DNA from: Mycobacterium kansasii ATCC 12478
GTDB taxonomy: Bacteria; Actinomycetota; Actinomycetes; Mycobacteriales; Mycobacteriaceae
Direction: 5' to 3'
DNA: 64,000 bases
NCBI RefSeq assembly: GCF_000157895.3
Contig: NC_022663.1
Coordinates: forward strand, 1,860,001 to 1,924,000
Of the stretch, positions 1 to 8,794 are shown piece by piece. Each line of letters begins with the position of its first letter. Position 1 is the first letter of the stretch. The position numbers were made by a program, and so were the translations under genes. The notes beneath the pieces were generated by a model. That model searched no databases and was not told where the DNA came from. It saw only the letters and a list, made by a program, of their open reading frames with translations.

Positions 1-246
1 CCCCGCGTTGCTCAACGGCTGTATCCACCGCGCCATCACCGGCTCGCTGAGCGCAAAGGTCAGCACCGTCAGCACTGAAAACGTTGCGACAGCAGCGATT
101 TCAATCGTTCGGCCGGGCTTGTCGGTGGCCCGCCCGACCGCAAACACCGCCAGCGCGATCAACAGCGACACCGCGACGGCAATCTCGAACGGGACATTGC
201 CGACCAACACCCAGTAGACGATCCACGGCGCGAAACCAAAGAGCAT
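1..246 (-). CDS. Membrane protein, N-terminal part only (runs off the left edge)
   Basis: The minus strand stays open to base 1, giving about 82 residues. It begins MLFGFAPWIVYWVLVGN, followed by a second hydrophobic stretch (AVAVSLLIALAVFAV) and a third (ATFSVLTVLTF), so three membrane helices are likely. A GTG two codons upstream (252) is an alternative start; neither has a convincing ribosome-binding site. I do not recognise the family. The next gene (295-843) lies on the same strand upstream. Confidence 0.6.
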   Translation of the reverse strand, partial: MLFGFAPWIVYWVLVGNVPFEIAVAVSLLIALAVFAVGRATDKPGRTIEIAAVATFSVLTVLTFALSEPVMARWIQPLSNAG

Positions 247-294
247 ACCCACGAAGGCTCAGTTTATGGCCGGTGCCGCAACCGCAGCGCGCAG

Positions 295-843
295 CTACCA
301 CAGCACGCCGTGGCTGGCGGACAGGATGAAGCCGTGGTTGCCCTCCGTCTGGCAGTGCACCGCGCCGGTGTCGTCGATCGCGCAGCTGGCACCAACCGTC
401 TGCACCCGTTGACCGGCGGGAAGCACCGGGACGTCACGGGTGAAGGTCGCAGTATTGGATTGGCGATATCCGGCGGGATGGGCGGCATCGGCGAAGGTCT
501 GGTTGGTGCCCGGCGGTGCGTCGGCGGGCACCATGTCGCAGCCGATCGGGCCGCCGTTGGGGGCCAGGCCGCATGACCATCCCCCGGGTGTCTTGAAGTA
601 GAGCCAGTACCCCCAGAAGTTGGGCGTCTGTGGCGTGAGGCTGCCGTAAACGCCTTCGTAGAGGCCCGCGGCGAGCGGATAGCGGTCGAGGTCATCCCGC
701 GGTGATGGGTTGTCGTCGCCGGGCGGGGCGGCAACCGCCGGCGCGACCGAGATCACCGTCATGCCCAGACCGGCCAGCAACCAATAACGCCACGACGACA
801 CGTGGTGACGACTGCGGCAACTATGCAGGCAATGCCGGATCAT
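295..843 (-). CDS. Secreted mycobacterial protein with signal peptide, function unknown
   Basis: A 182-residue protein. After a basic N-terminus there is a hydrophobic segment (roughly residues 20-37) ending in AVAAPPGDD, a good signal peptidase I site, so the mature protein is probably exported. The mature part is rich in Gly, Pro and aromatic residues, has paired cysteines (WSCG, IGCD, ASC, HCQ) that could form disulfides, and repeats short sugar-binding-like patterns such as YLYFKTPGGW. It resembles small exported proteins common in slow-growing mycobacteria, but I cannot give a function. An open frame on the plus strand over the same bases is a shadow. Confidence 0.72.
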   Translation of the reverse strand: MIRHCLHSCRSRHHVSSWRYWLLAGLGMTVISVAPAVAAPPGDDNPSPRDDLDRYPLAAGLYEGVYGSLTPQTPNFWGYWLYFKTPGGWSCGLAPNGGPIGCDMVPADAPPGTNQTFADAAHPAGYRQSNTATFTRDVPVLPAGQRVQTVGASCAIDDTGAVHCQTEGNHGFILSASHGVLW

Positions 844-948
844 AAGGGCACCCTCGTCCGCTGAGGCGCTCGCCGAATAGGGACTTCAGACCTCAGTTCG
901 CAGGTAGTTGGTCGCTGCTATGTGGGCGGCACCCGAAACTGTTGAACA

Positions 949-1416
949 GTGCTCCCGGACAATCCGTGTGGGCCCAAAGTCTCTATTGACAACCGGATGC
1001 CGTTGTTACCGTTGGCCGGCGCCGACTTCGATTGCCGGGTAAATGGAAACTCAATGAGATGCGCGGTAACACATCAGTTAGGGACGATGACGGAGAGTGA
1101 GGAGATCACCGGAACCCTGTCAGGCTTAACGATGACGGACACCCACACAAAACGTGTCGAACAATTCGGTTCCGACGGTTGCAATTTCGTGACGAGTATC
1201 TCCGATCCGGCCATGCTCGTTTTCAGTCCTGATGGGACAGTGGTGATACGCAAAGGACCGAGTCAGATGGAAGTGACTTACAACAGCAAGTGTGGCAACT
1301 CATATACCACGACGATTCCGGAAGAAGACGATTCCGGAAGAAGAAGCATCCTTCCCCTGGTGGGCGATCAACTAGCCGCAGCTCCTAAATCACAGCTGGA
1401 CACAGCGGTGGACTGA
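949..1416 (+). CDS. Paralogue of the adjacent lipoprotein, lacking its signal peptide
   Basis: A 155-codon frame homologous to the next gene. Shared blocks in order are a DC/HVNGN-like segment, a GTLSG-T-T block, a C-DPA/V-FS-DGTVV block and a final Cys-containing loop. There is no signal peptide or lipobox: an in-frame TGA at 943-945 closes the frame just upstream, so the first codon can only be GTG 949 or a later ATG (997). Either the 5' part was lost when the pair arose, making this a decaying copy, or the protein is cytoplasmic. The 22-base gap to the next gene suggests co-transcription. Function unknown. Confidence 0.5.
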   Translation: MLPDNPCGPKVSIDNRMPLLPLAGADFDCRVNGNSMRCAVTHQLGTMTESEEITGTLSGLTMTDTHTKRVEQFGSDGCNFVTSISDPAMLVFSPDGTVVIRKGPSQMEVTYNSKCGNSYTTTIPEEDDSGRRSILPLVGDQLAAAPKSQLDTAVD

Positions 1417-1438
1417 GCACCGTCGAAATCGGGGAATC

Positions 1439-1999
1439 ATGCAGTTACCTGCACATAGACAAACACCGGGCGCCGTCGCGGCGATGACGATGGTCACGCT
1501 CTGGCTTGCGGGCTGCCACTCAACGACGACGGGTAGGCCGGTAGCCCAGCCGGAGAATGGCCGCAAAGACGGACCAGCCAGCACCACCTCGTCCGGCATC
1601 GGCCTGCCGCCCATGAAGCACTTCCGGATCGGCGACCAACGCTACGGCACTGTGCACGACTGCCACGTCAACGGCAATGCGGTCACGTGCACCCTGAGCA
1701 TGGAACCGTCGTACATGGTGCAGTCGTTTGAAGGAACCATGACCGGCACTTTGTCCGGGGTTACGTTGACGGGAACGCAGACCACGCACCAGAGGTACCC
1801 CGACGAGACGGATCGCTCGTGCATCTGGACCACGGATACGTCGGATCCCGTTACCTATGTCTTCAGTTTGGACGGGACGGTGGTGATGCGAGGGGGACCC
1901 GGAGAGGTGCACTCGACTCGCAGCGGCAGTTGCACAGGCTCAGAGTCCGGCAACGGCGGGATATGGGAAAGTTCCGAGAAGTGGTCGGTGATCGAGTAG
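1439..1999 (+). CDS. Small putative lipoprotein
   Basis: A 186-residue protein. The N-terminus carries a short hydrophobic run (about residues 12-25) ending in the lipobox LAGC, so it should be lipid-modified on the Cys and anchored outside the membrane. The body has an HVNGNAVTCTL motif, a GTMTGTLSG repeat-like segment and a DPVTYVFSLDGTVVMRGGP block, suggesting a small beta-rich domain with several disulfide-capable cysteines. It is the complete member of a tandem pair with 949-1416. Starting at ATG 1439 keeps a usual n-region; ATG 1484 would leave almost none. I do not recognise a function. Confidence 0.7.
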   Translation: MQLPAHRQTPGAVAAMTMVTLWLAGCHSTTTGRPVAQPENGRKDGPASTTSSGIGLPPMKHFRIGDQRYGTVHDCHVNGNAVTCTLSMEPSYMVQSFEGTMTGTLSGVTLTGTQTTHQRYPDETDRSCIWTTDTSDPVTYVFSLDGTVVMRGGPGEVHSTRSGSCTGSESGNGGIWESSEKWSVIE

Positions 2000-2165
2000 G
2001 CAGGAATAAGACCCTCATTCGCAGCTGCGGGTATGGGCGACGAGCCCAACGTCGCCGCCCATGAAGGCCCAACGACCCTAGGGCGGAGCACTCGTAACGC
2101 TTTAGGTTGTGGATTGCCCGCGAGTCGAACGATTCCGCGTGATCAGGATTTGGAGGAGGGACACC

Positions 2166-2618
2166 GTGAGCAATGCCTATTGGGCCGGCCCGGCGGCAGG
2201 TGAATACGGCACCGAAGACGACAATCAGCTTCAACCCGAGGACACGCTGATCGACCGGGGCGTCGACGACATCCTCGACGAGGGGTACTCCCCGCCGGAG
2301 CGTCCGTACGCACCTGGCGCCTTCGGCCCTTCCGAAACACTGGACCAGCTGCTTGCGGAGGAAGAACCGGATCCGGCGTCGCGAATCGATGTGTTGTTGG
2401 ACGAAGACGAACGGCAACGCTCCGACGAAGCCGAGCGCGAAGCCGAGTTTCCGCGGCACGGCGAGGTCGGACGGGCCCGAGCGGGGCGCCTCGTCGCGCC
2501 TGACCTGGGCTTCGGCGAAGACACCGAGGCAGAACTGGTCGCCGAGGACGTCGGTATCAGCGGCGGCGCAGCCTCGGCTGAGGAAGCCGCGATGCACATC
2601 ATCGAAGACGGCGACTAA
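2166..2618 (+). CDS. DUF5709-like acidic hypothetical protein
   Basis: About 150 residues and strongly acidic, with the segments YGTEDDNQLQPEDTL, GVDDILDEGYSPPERPY and a central ETLDQLLAEEEPD typical of actinobacterial DUF5709 proteins (recognised from memory). The start is set at GTG 2166 because GGAGGAGGG lies just 5 bases upstream; the longer open frame from 2109 has no such site. No signal peptide or membrane segment is visible, so it is probably a cytosolic protein of unknown role. It is followed after 9 bases by a lipoprotein gene and may share its transcript. Confidence 0.75.
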   Translation: MSNAYWAGPAAGEYGTEDDNQLQPEDTLIDRGVDDILDEGYSPPERPYAPGAFGPSETLDQLLAEEEPDPASRIDVLLDEDERQRSDEAEREAEFPRHGEVGRARAGRLVAPDLGFGEDTEAELVAEDVGISGGAASAEEAAMHIIEDGD

Positions 2619-2627
2619 CCGTTCGAC

Positions 2628-3887
2628 ATGGGTGCCCACAGTCGGGCGACGCCCACGATCCGGCGCCGCAGGAGTTGGTGGGCCGCATTGCTGGCCGTGT
2701 CAGCGCTGGCCGCATGCACTCCGGGGACCAGAACCAATTCACCCGCCTCGCAGCCGCCACCCACCGCGACGTCCGGGACAACTGCCCCGATGACCATGCG
2801 ACCGGGTGCGCTGTTCTACACCAAGACGGGGTCGCTCTACGTCAGCGAACCCGCCGGTACCCCCGGCCGAAAGCTGACGGACGGACCCGCGGATGCGCAG
2901 CCGGCGCCGTCCCCAGACCTGTCGCACGTGGTATTCGTCCGCAAGGCGACAGCCGCCGACTATGGCGGTGAACTGTGGATACTCGACCTGTCACCGCAAC
3001 TGGCACCCGTCGGTCCACCGCGGCGGTTAGTGGATCCAGCCGCCCTTGCGCATGGCAGCGGCGACGTACCCGCGATGGTCGCCAGTCCCCGGTGGTCACC
3101 CACGGGGAAACAGGTTGCCTTCGTCGACAACCCGACCGGTGGGGCGGTGGACGGCGGCTACCTGCTGGTCGCGGCGGCCGACACCGGTGCGCTCGCACCC
3201 ACACAACAGAAGCTGTTCGCCGAATCCGGCTTCGCGTGGGCGCCCGACGGCCGCCACATCGCCTGGGTTCAGGCACGCAGCGACGTGAGGCCGGTGGATG
3301 TCAACGTCCTTGCCGTCGGCGGTGCGTCCACGCCTGTCGCCACCGACACGAACGCCTCCTCGGTGACTTACTCCAAGGATGGCCAGGCAATACTGTTCGC
3401 CAACGGTGACGCATCGGGGCTGGACGCGGGCGTGCCCCCATTCGCCGTCCGCACTGGCGGCATCTACTCCGTCGCCGCCGCCGAAACCGGCGGGAAGCGG
3501 CCCGCACCCACTCCACTATTCGCCAAGCCGGGTTCGTACTACGGCGACATCACGGCCTTGGGTTCCGGCGCTGTGGCGTTCACGACGCAACCTCCCGGGC
3601 GGGGCGCCGCCGATCCATCGAAGACAATCCAGGTCCTCGACGCGGGTTCGTCGCTGCCGCGCACGACGGTCACCGACGTCGCGGTTATGTTGACCTGTCA
3701 AGACTCCCCTCGCGGAGGGAGCGTTTGTAATGCCGCCCAGGAACCGGTGTGGGGTGCCGGCGACTTCGTCGCCTACCTGGACACGTCCTCCGGGAACTGG
3801 CTGGTGGTAACGGATCTCGACAACCGCAGCCCTACCCGGGTAGACACCGGCGTGGACACCTTTGCTTGGTCGCCGGCGGCGCGATAA
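2628..3887 (+). CDS. Lipoprotein with TolB-like beta-propeller
   Basis: A 419-residue protein. A basic start (RRRRSWW) is followed by a hydrophobic stretch and the lipobox LAAC at about residues 27-30, so it is an anchored exported lipoprotein. After a Pro/Thr/Ser-rich linker the rest shows repeated blades of the TolB/WD40-like type: PAPSPDLSHVVFVR, SPRWSPTGKQVAFVD, FAWAPDGRHIAWV and VTYSKDGQAILFA. This fold usually serves as a protein- or ligand-binding scaffold; no catalytic motif is visible. It follows the DUF5709-like gene by 9 bases and converges on the next gene with a 5-base gap. Confidence 0.75.
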   Translation: MGAHSRATPTIRRRRSWWAALLAVSALAACTPGTRTNSPASQPPPTATSGTTAPMTMRPGALFYTKTGSLYVSEPAGTPGRKLTDGPADAQPAPSPDLSHVVFVRKATAADYGGELWILDLSPQLAPVGPPRRLVDPAALAHGSGDVPAMVASPRWSPTGKQVAFVDNPTGGAVDGGYLLVAAADTGALAPTQQKLFAESGFAWAPDGRHIAWVQARSDVRPVDVNVLAVGGASTPVATDTNASSVTYSKDGQAILFANGDASGLDAGVPPFAVRTGGIYSVAAAETGGKRPAPTPLFAKPGSYYGDITALGSGAVAFTTQPPGRGAADPSKTIQVLDAGSSLPRTTVTDVAVMLTCQDSPRGGSVCNAAQEPVWGAGDFVAYLDTSSGNWLVVTDLDNRSPTRVDTGVDTFAWSPAAR

Positions 3888-3892
3888 GGACT

Positions 3893-4405
3893 CTAGGTCT
3901 GCTGCGCCCGCACCCACTCGAACAGACCGGCCGGATACGCCTGGCCCTGATACCCCACATACGCCACGCCGAGAAGCTTGTCCGCGTCTCGCGTCCACGC
4001 GATGCCGCCATCTCGGTCGGGCAGGAAGGTGCTCGCGCGTCCGCAGACCACCGACCCGTATCTGGTGCCGTCGGATTTCGTCAGCGGAATTGGAAGAGAC
4101 GATCGCATGCCGGGACACGCCGCAGGCGTCCAATCCGGACCACTCAAGGCGGACGCGAATGCCTCTTGCATCGCTTTGTCATCGCCGAACAGCCAATAGG
4201 TTGCCGCCGTCGGGCCGCCGGGCAGCGAGTTGGCCCCGCAGCTCACAGCGGCAAGTGCCGCCCCGGCCGCGGTCGGTTTGCATACGCCGCTGCCGTAGCC
4301 TGCCGGCAGCAAGCCCGTCAAGTCACTCAGCGGGTCGGCGCTGGCCGGCGCGGCCGTACTCACGGTCGCAACAACAGCGGCAACAAGGCAGCTCAAACGG
4401 ATCAT
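3893..4405 (-). CDS. Small exported protein, function unknown
   Basis: A 170-residue protein starting at ATG 4405 (MIRLSCLVAAVVATVS), which gives a clean signal peptide cut near APASADP. The frame is open for 82 further codons upstream, but that part has no signal-like features and poor codon character. The mature part has four cysteines (GVCKP, VSCGA, AACPG, VVCGR) and the motif PTAATYWLFGDDKAM, which I recall from small secreted mycobacterial proteins of unknown role. It is convergent with the TolB-like lipoprotein gene. Confidence 0.68.
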   Translation of the reverse strand: MIRLSCLVAAVVATVSTAAPASADPLSDLTGLLPAGYGSGVCKPTAAGAALAAVSCGANSLPGGPTAATYWLFGDDKAMQEAFASALSGPDWTPAACPGMRSSLPIPLTKSDGTRYGSVVCGRASTFLPDRDGGIAWTRDADKLLGVAYVGYQGQAYPAGLFEWVRAQQT

Positions 4406-4544
4406 GAAGCCACGCTCGTTGTTCGGGGTGCTCCTCGTACAGGGACTTTGGACCTCAATACCGAGTGTTGAGGCCCTCTGCCGATCCTCCATGGATTCCC
4501 GGGCGCCGGATCCTTCGGCGTTGCGGTTCGAGTCCGGAGCCCAC

Positions 4545-5903
4545 TCAGTACTGCCGGTAGCGACGTTGGACGTGTTCCTGGCGGACACGTATTTGTTCGC
4601 GCCGGTCCTCGGGCGAGAACCTGGGTGTCGACGCGGGTAGGTGATCGTCAATCTCGTCGAAAACGACCTTGCGCGCCGTCACCACGGGCAGCCGCTCTGT
4701 CGGCTGGGAATAGGTCCAACGCATGGTCATGAAGCCCCGGCGTAGCCCGGTGGTGTCCAGCCAGTTGGGCACACCGGGGTCGCGGTGGGCGACGACGTAA
4801 CGGTAGTGCCCGTCGTCGTCGCGGCGGGCCTGGGTGCCGTTGAGACTGCTGACGTGGTTGGCGTAGTCGTGTGACTCGCCCCAGACGTTGGCCAGGTGGA
4901 AGCCCATGTAGGCGGGCGGTTCGAACACTTCGGTGTCGATGAGCAGGACCTCATCCTCGGCCAGGTCATACATCCCGCCGGAATAGACGTTGGTGCTCTG
5001 TCCGCCGCCAGTAGCCAGTGACGCACCGGCCGGGGCGTTGAACCCGTTGCGCGGCATGAAGGTCAGCCCGTCGCCGTTGCGATCTCCGTGCGCCTCGAGC
5101 ACCACGTCGTAGAACTTGTTCCAGAACCGGGTCTGGTTGTCGACGATCTCGCCGACGCGGCGCATCGCGGCCGCGGCGGCCGGCGCGTCGAGCGCGGGTG
5201 GATGTTCGCCGACCTTGTCCAGGCGGTGGATCAGCAGTTCGGGGGCCTCCTCGCGCTCCCAGTCGTGATACAACGCCCGCACGGTGACATACTCCGCGAA
5301 ATAATGAACGTCGGAGCCCTTTGAAATGCGCTGGGTGGAGATGAAATTGCCCTCGTACCCGGCTGGCCGCTCGGGGGCCAGGATGATTTCGAAACGTCCG
5401 TCCTGCCCGATAGTCAGCTCGGCGGAGTCCAGCTTGCCGGTGTTGCCGCGCACGCCGGGCCGCAGTTCAGCGAGGTCGCCGGTGTCGCCGGCGTAGCCGG
5501 TATGGGCCTCGACGATGAGGTATTGCGGCGCAATGGCACCCGACGGCGCCGGCGGCTCACCGCGCCAGTGGCGTGAGTCCGGTACCTGGCCGGTGATCCG
5601 GTACTCATACCGGCCGTCGATGGGTGTCGAGAGGTACATCGCGTCGGCATTGTCGATGGTGGCCTTGTCGAGCACCCCGATGGCGCGGCGGAAGTACGGA
5701 AAGGCGGGATCGCCGAAGAAGGCGCGCTCCACAGCCGAGTGCACGAAGCCGAGCAGATAGCGATAGCCCTCGGCGAGCTCGCGCGGCCCGGACTGCGGCG
5801 GAGCGTATAGCTCGGGAGATTCCAGGGCATCCCGCGCCCTACCCAACCGCTCGATCATCTCGTCCCAGGCACCGCGCAACGCGGCGGCATGGTCATCCGA
5901 CAC
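4545..5903 (-). CDS. DUF1214-domain protein
   Basis: About 452 residues. The start is GTG 5903, with GGGAGG 6 bases upstream; it overlaps the end of the upstream sulfotransferase gene by 11 bases, so translation is probably coupled. The C-terminal half (FNAPAGASLATGGGQSTN, GMYDLAEDEVLLIDTEV, YMGFHLANVWGES) matches the DUF1214-type beta-sandwich proteins that are common in mycobacteria; the N-terminal half is helical. No signal peptide is seen. Role unknown. Its position last in an LLM oxidoreductase-sulfotransferase-DUF1214 run suggests a shared pathway acting on a small lipid or steroid-like substrate, but that is inference. Confidence 0.75.
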   Translation of the reverse strand: MSDDHAAALRGAWDEMIERLGRARDALESPELYAPPQSGPRELAEGYRYLLGFVHSAVERAFFGDPAFPYFRRAIGVLDKATIDNADAMYLSTPIDGRYEYRITGQVPDSRHWRGEPPAPSGAIAPQYLIVEAHTGYAGDTGDLAELRPGVRGNTGKLDSAELTIGQDGRFEIILAPERPAGYEGNFISTQRISKGSDVHYFAEYVTVRALYHDWEREEAPELLIHRLDKVGEHPPALDAPAAAAAMRRVGEIVDNQTRFWNKFYDVVLEAHGDRNGDGLTFMPRNGFNAPAGASLATGGGQSTNVYSGGMYDLAEDEVLLIDTEVFEPPAYMGFHLANVWGESHDYANHVSSLNGTQARRDDDGHYRYVVAHRDPGVPNWLDTTGLRRGFMTMRWTYSQPTERLPVVTARKVVFDEIDDHLPASTPRFSPEDRREQIRVRQEHVQRRYRQY

Positions 5904-7035
5904 GGTCAGCCTCCCAACCAAACCGATCGAACAACGGCGCCAGGTGGATACGGATGCCGTCGGCTTCCAGGCCGAACTCTTCGAGGCTGTACGAGTGACC
6001 GGATCGGTACTCACGCCCCTTCTCGGCCGCGAGCGCTTTCTCTTGCTCTGGGGCCATGTCAAGACCGAGCTTGTCGTACACCTGGTGCATCGTGCCGGAC
6101 GGATCGGTCACCAGGTCGCGGTAGTTCAGAATCACGCTGGGCACCTCGGGGTGGGCGTCCAACACCTCCAGCGGGTGCTGGTAGTAGTGATACGACGACT
6201 CCACGAACGACCGGAACGACGCCTGCATGTCGCTCTCCGATTGCCTACGGGCCGACCAAGCAAACTGCATCAGCTTCAGGAAGCTCGGGATCGTTTCGTA
6301 CGGATTGCGCACCGGCACAACGAATTTGGCGTCCGGGAAGGTCTGGATCAGGCTTTCGACGCGGCCGCAGTGAATCGGCGCCTTGGACAGGTGCGTCTTG
6401 CCGGGTCCATTGAGGACCAGTTGGCGGCGCACGCACTCTTTGTAGAACTGCATGACGCGGCGCCGCTTGCGCGCCGGCCACCGGTCGTCGACGTAGTAGA
6501 AGTCCAGGTGCTGAGCCCGGGGATACTGCACGACCCAATAGCCTGAGGCGCACGACATCGTCAGCAGGAACTCGTCCTCCTCCGGTGCGAACAGCCCCGA
6601 CTCGTGAACTTGGTTGCTCTTGCTGAAAAGCCGTTCATCGAGGGCGTCGATGCGCCTGCGCAGCCGGCCACCCAGCCGCTGGTCCCACCGCAACACCGCC
6701 CGCAAAACCTTCTTCTCGATGAGCGACGGGAAAAACATTTCCCACAGCAGGACATACGAGAACCGGGGATCATTGGCGAGCATCCGATGCAAGTAAGTGG
6801 TGCCGCTGCGGGCGTGACCCACCACGAAGACGGGCTGCCGGACGTCGGTGCGCCGCAACGCCGGGAAGACGATCGGGTCGAGTGCGAACGTCACCGCGTG
6901 CAGAAGAGCCATGGCCGGGACGACGGCACACAGGGTGCGGTACTGGCGCCGGCGCCGGGCAGGGTCCTGCTCGAAGCGAACCAGTTGGACCATCGCCCAC
7001 CAGGTGCGCCAGTCAAAGTAGAAGAAGCTTTTCAC
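5893..7035 (-). CDS. PAPS-dependent sulfotransferase family protein
   Basis: A 380-residue protein. The phosphosulfate-binding loop VVGHARSGTTYLHRML lies at residues 71-86, and the 3'-phosphate region PVRNPYETIPSF follows in the middle, as in the Sulfotransfer_3 family. It would move sulfate from PAPS to a hydroxyl group on an unknown acceptor. The long hydrophobic segment at residues 38-60 may help it sit at the membrane. The start is GTG 7035 with GAAAGGA upstream. The gap from the LLM oxidoreductase gene is only 9 bases, and it overlaps the DUF1214 gene downstream by 11 bases, so all three form one operon. Related sulfotransferases in mycobacteria modify glycolipids or other lipids; the substrate here is not shown. 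Confidence 0.85.
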   Translation of the reverse strand: MKSFFYFDWRTWWAMVQLVRFEQDPARRRRQYRTLCAVVPAMALLHAVTFALDPIVFPALRRTDVRQPVFVVGHARSGTTYLHRMLANDPRFSYVLLWEMFFPSLIEKKVLRAVLRWDQRLGGRLRRRIDALDERLFSKSNQVHESGLFAPEEDEFLLTMSCASGYWVVQYPRAQHLDFYYVDDRWPARKRRRVMQFYKECVRRQLVLNGPGKTHLSKAPIHCGRVESLIQTFPDAKFVVPVRNPYETIPSFLKLMQFAWSARRQSESDMQASFRSFVESSYHYYQHPLEVLDAHPEVPSVILNYRDLVTDPSGTMHQVYDKLGLDMAPEQEKALAAEKGREYRSGHSYSLEEFGLEADGIRIHLAPLFDRFGWEADRVG

Positions 7036-7044
7036 GACGTCCTT

Positions 7045-7929
7045 TCAGGGGCTGACCTTGGTGATGACGGTTTCGGCGAAGCGCTCGAGCTTGGCCACCT
7101 TGTCCGCCAGCGGCTGCGGATCTTCACCCTTGGTGTAGGGATTTCGGAAACCCACGATGACGTCGGTGACACCCAGGCCCTCCAGCCGCTCGCATCCGTC
7201 AACCGAGCGCCCGTCGGGGCTGGCGACATGAATCTCGAAGGGCTCGTTCGACTTTCCCGCCTCGGCGCGAAACGCCTGCAGTTTGCCCAGCATCGATTCC
7301 AGCATGTCGTTCGGACCGCCCGCGTGCATCCACCCGTCGGCTTTGGTCGCCGCGCGCCGCAGGGCGGCCTCCGAGTGGCCGCCGATCAACAGCGGAATGG
7401 GGTGAGTGGGCACCGGACAGACCTTCATCGACGGCACGTCATAAAAGCGGCCGTGGAACTCAAAGAACTGCCCGGACTCCAGCCCCCGAAAGATGTCGAT
7501 CGCCTCGTCGAGACGGGCGCCCTTGCCGGCGGGGTCAACGCCGGCCATCAAGTAGTCGTCGGGATACGGACTGCTACCGATGCCGACCCCGAGGCCGAGA
7601 CGGTTGCCGGTCAGTGTGGCCACTGAGAACGCCTCCTTCGCAGCCAGCACGGGTGAGCGGACCGGAAACTTCACCACGAAGGTGTTGAAGCGGATGCGTC
7701 GGGTGAGCGCACCGAGATAGGCGGCGAGCACGAACGGCTCGATGAACTCCTTGCCCTCCAGGAAGCTACGGTCACCGTCTGCGGTGTACGGATAAACAGC
7801 ATCGGAATGCTGCGGATAGCCGATGGAATCGGGGATGGCGAACCCGTGGTACCCCGCAGATTCCGCTGCAGTCACGAGGCGGGGCAGATACTCCGAACGC
7901 GTCATCGAGTCCGAGAAGGTGAAACGCAT
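7045..7929 (-). CDS. LLM-class (probably F420-dependent) oxidoreductase
   Basis: A 294-residue luciferase-like TIM-barrel protein. Typical segments are FNTFVVKFPVRSPVLAAK, RLGLGVGIGSSPYPDDY (cofactor phosphate region), GARLDEAIDIFRGL and the C-terminal GVTDVIVGFRNPY. In mycobacteria such proteins most often use F420 rather than FMN; the sequence alone does not settle this. It is the first gene of a three-gene minus-strand operon with the sulfotransferase and DUF1214 genes, and a TetR gene lies upstream in the same direction. Substrate unknown. Confidence 0.85.
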   Translation of the reverse strand: MRFTFSDSMTRSEYLPRLVTAAESAGYHGFAIPDSIGYPQHSDAVYPYTADGDRSFLEGKEFIEPFVLAAYLGALTRRIRFNTFVVKFPVRSPVLAAKEAFSVATLTGNRLGLGVGIGSSPYPDDYLMAGVDPAGKGARLDEAIDIFRGLESGQFFEFHGRFYDVPSMKVCPVPTHPIPLLIGGHSEAALRRAATKADGWMHAGGPNDMLESMLGKLQAFRAEAGKSNEPFEIHVASPDGRSVDGCERLEGLGVTDVIVGFRNPYTKGEDPQPLADKVAKLERFAETVITKVSP

Positions 7930-7999
7930 ATCAGCCGCCCGTCAGTTCTTTGATCGCATCGTTTTCACGGCGGGAACAGCCGTTGCCGTCGTGGATGAA

Positions 8000-8015
8000 C
8001 CGGCATCGATGACGG
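8000..8015. promoter_or_regulatory. Near-palindrome upstream of the LLM oxidoreductase operon
   Basis: CCGGCATCGATGACGG is a 16-bp inverted repeat with one unmatched pair, centred about 78 bases upstream of the LLM start codon in the 247-base gap between that gene and the TetR gene. It could be the TetR operator; this is inferred only from symmetry and position. Confidence 0.3.
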
Positions 8016-8176
8016 GTTCTGCCGGGTGATGTGGCGCGACTCGTCACCGGCCAGCTTGGTCGGAGTGTGGCTGTGCCCAGAACTGGAGAAGGTGGTGAAC
8101 CCGTTGCGTTCTGCCGCTTCCCCGGTGTGATCCGGGGGTCGCTTGCCAACAGGGCGGTGCCGAAAACCCATATATA

Positions 8177-8794
8177 TCAATGTTTTCCGGCGGTGTGCGG
8201 GTCTCGCTGCGAATTCATGATCAGGGATACCGCGTCGTCGAGCTTGTCGGCGACGGCCCGGTAGCCGCCCGCTGTCGATCGGGCATGCATCTGCGCCCCG
8301 GAGAACACCATGTGCAGGGTTGCCGCGACCTCGGTTGCGGCGCCAGGCCCGAGTGACGCGGTGATACGACGGCTGACCTCCACCGCGATCCGTCCCCGAA
8401 TGTCGTCCATCACCGGGTCGTCGGCCATGATCGCCGTCGTGCATGCGTCGGCGAGATAAGGCATGTCCGCGACGAGCAGTAGCAACTCTCGCAGCTGGGC
8501 CTTCACCCTGGTCTCGGCATTGTCGTTGACGTCGACGAAGGTGTCGGCGTCATGCAGGAGTCGTAGGTAGACCTCCCCGATCAGGGTGTCCTTCGACTTG
8601 AAATAGGTGTAGGCGGTGGTCGGGGAAACCGCGGCCCTGGCGGCGACTCCGCGCACGGTCAGCTCGGCGTATGGGGACTCGGCCAGTTCTTCGACGGCGG
8701 CATCGAGAAGCCGGCGAACACTCTGCTCAGCGCGCTTGTCCCTGCGCCTCTGGATGGGACGATCGACGCCGCCTCGGAAGGTGATTCCGGACAT
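8177..8794 (-). CDS. TetR-family transcriptional regulator
   Basis: A 205-residue protein with an N-terminal TetR helix-turn-helix (about residues 28-72: LTVRGVAARAAVSPTTAYTYF then KDTLIGEV). The C-terminal half is the variable ligand-binding domain. It precedes the LLM oxidoreductase-sulfotransferase-DUF1214 operon on the same strand and is the obvious candidate to control it. The 3' end sits in a locally AT-rich stretch (CCATATATATCAATG). Confidence 0.85.
   Translation of the reverse strand: MSGITFRGGVDRPIQRRRDKRAEQSVRRLLDAAVEELAESPYAELTVRGVAARAAVSPTTAYTYFKSKDTLIGEVYLRLLHDADTFVDVNDNAETRVKAQLRELLLLVADMPYLADACTTAIMADDPVMDDIRGRIAVEVSRRITASLGPGAATEVAATLHMVFSGAQMHARSTAGGYRAVADKLDDAVSLIMNSQRDPHTAGKH

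Noticed and set aside
3516..4133. 205-codon minus-strand frame overlapping the TolB-like lipoprotein
   Set aside because: It is antisense to a gene with a signal peptide and clear propeller repeats.
7931..8149. Small minus-strand ORF between the LLM and tetR genes
   Set aside because: The translation is low-complexity and Arg/Ser/Pro-rich, there is no ribosome-binding site, and it overlaps the expected promoter.
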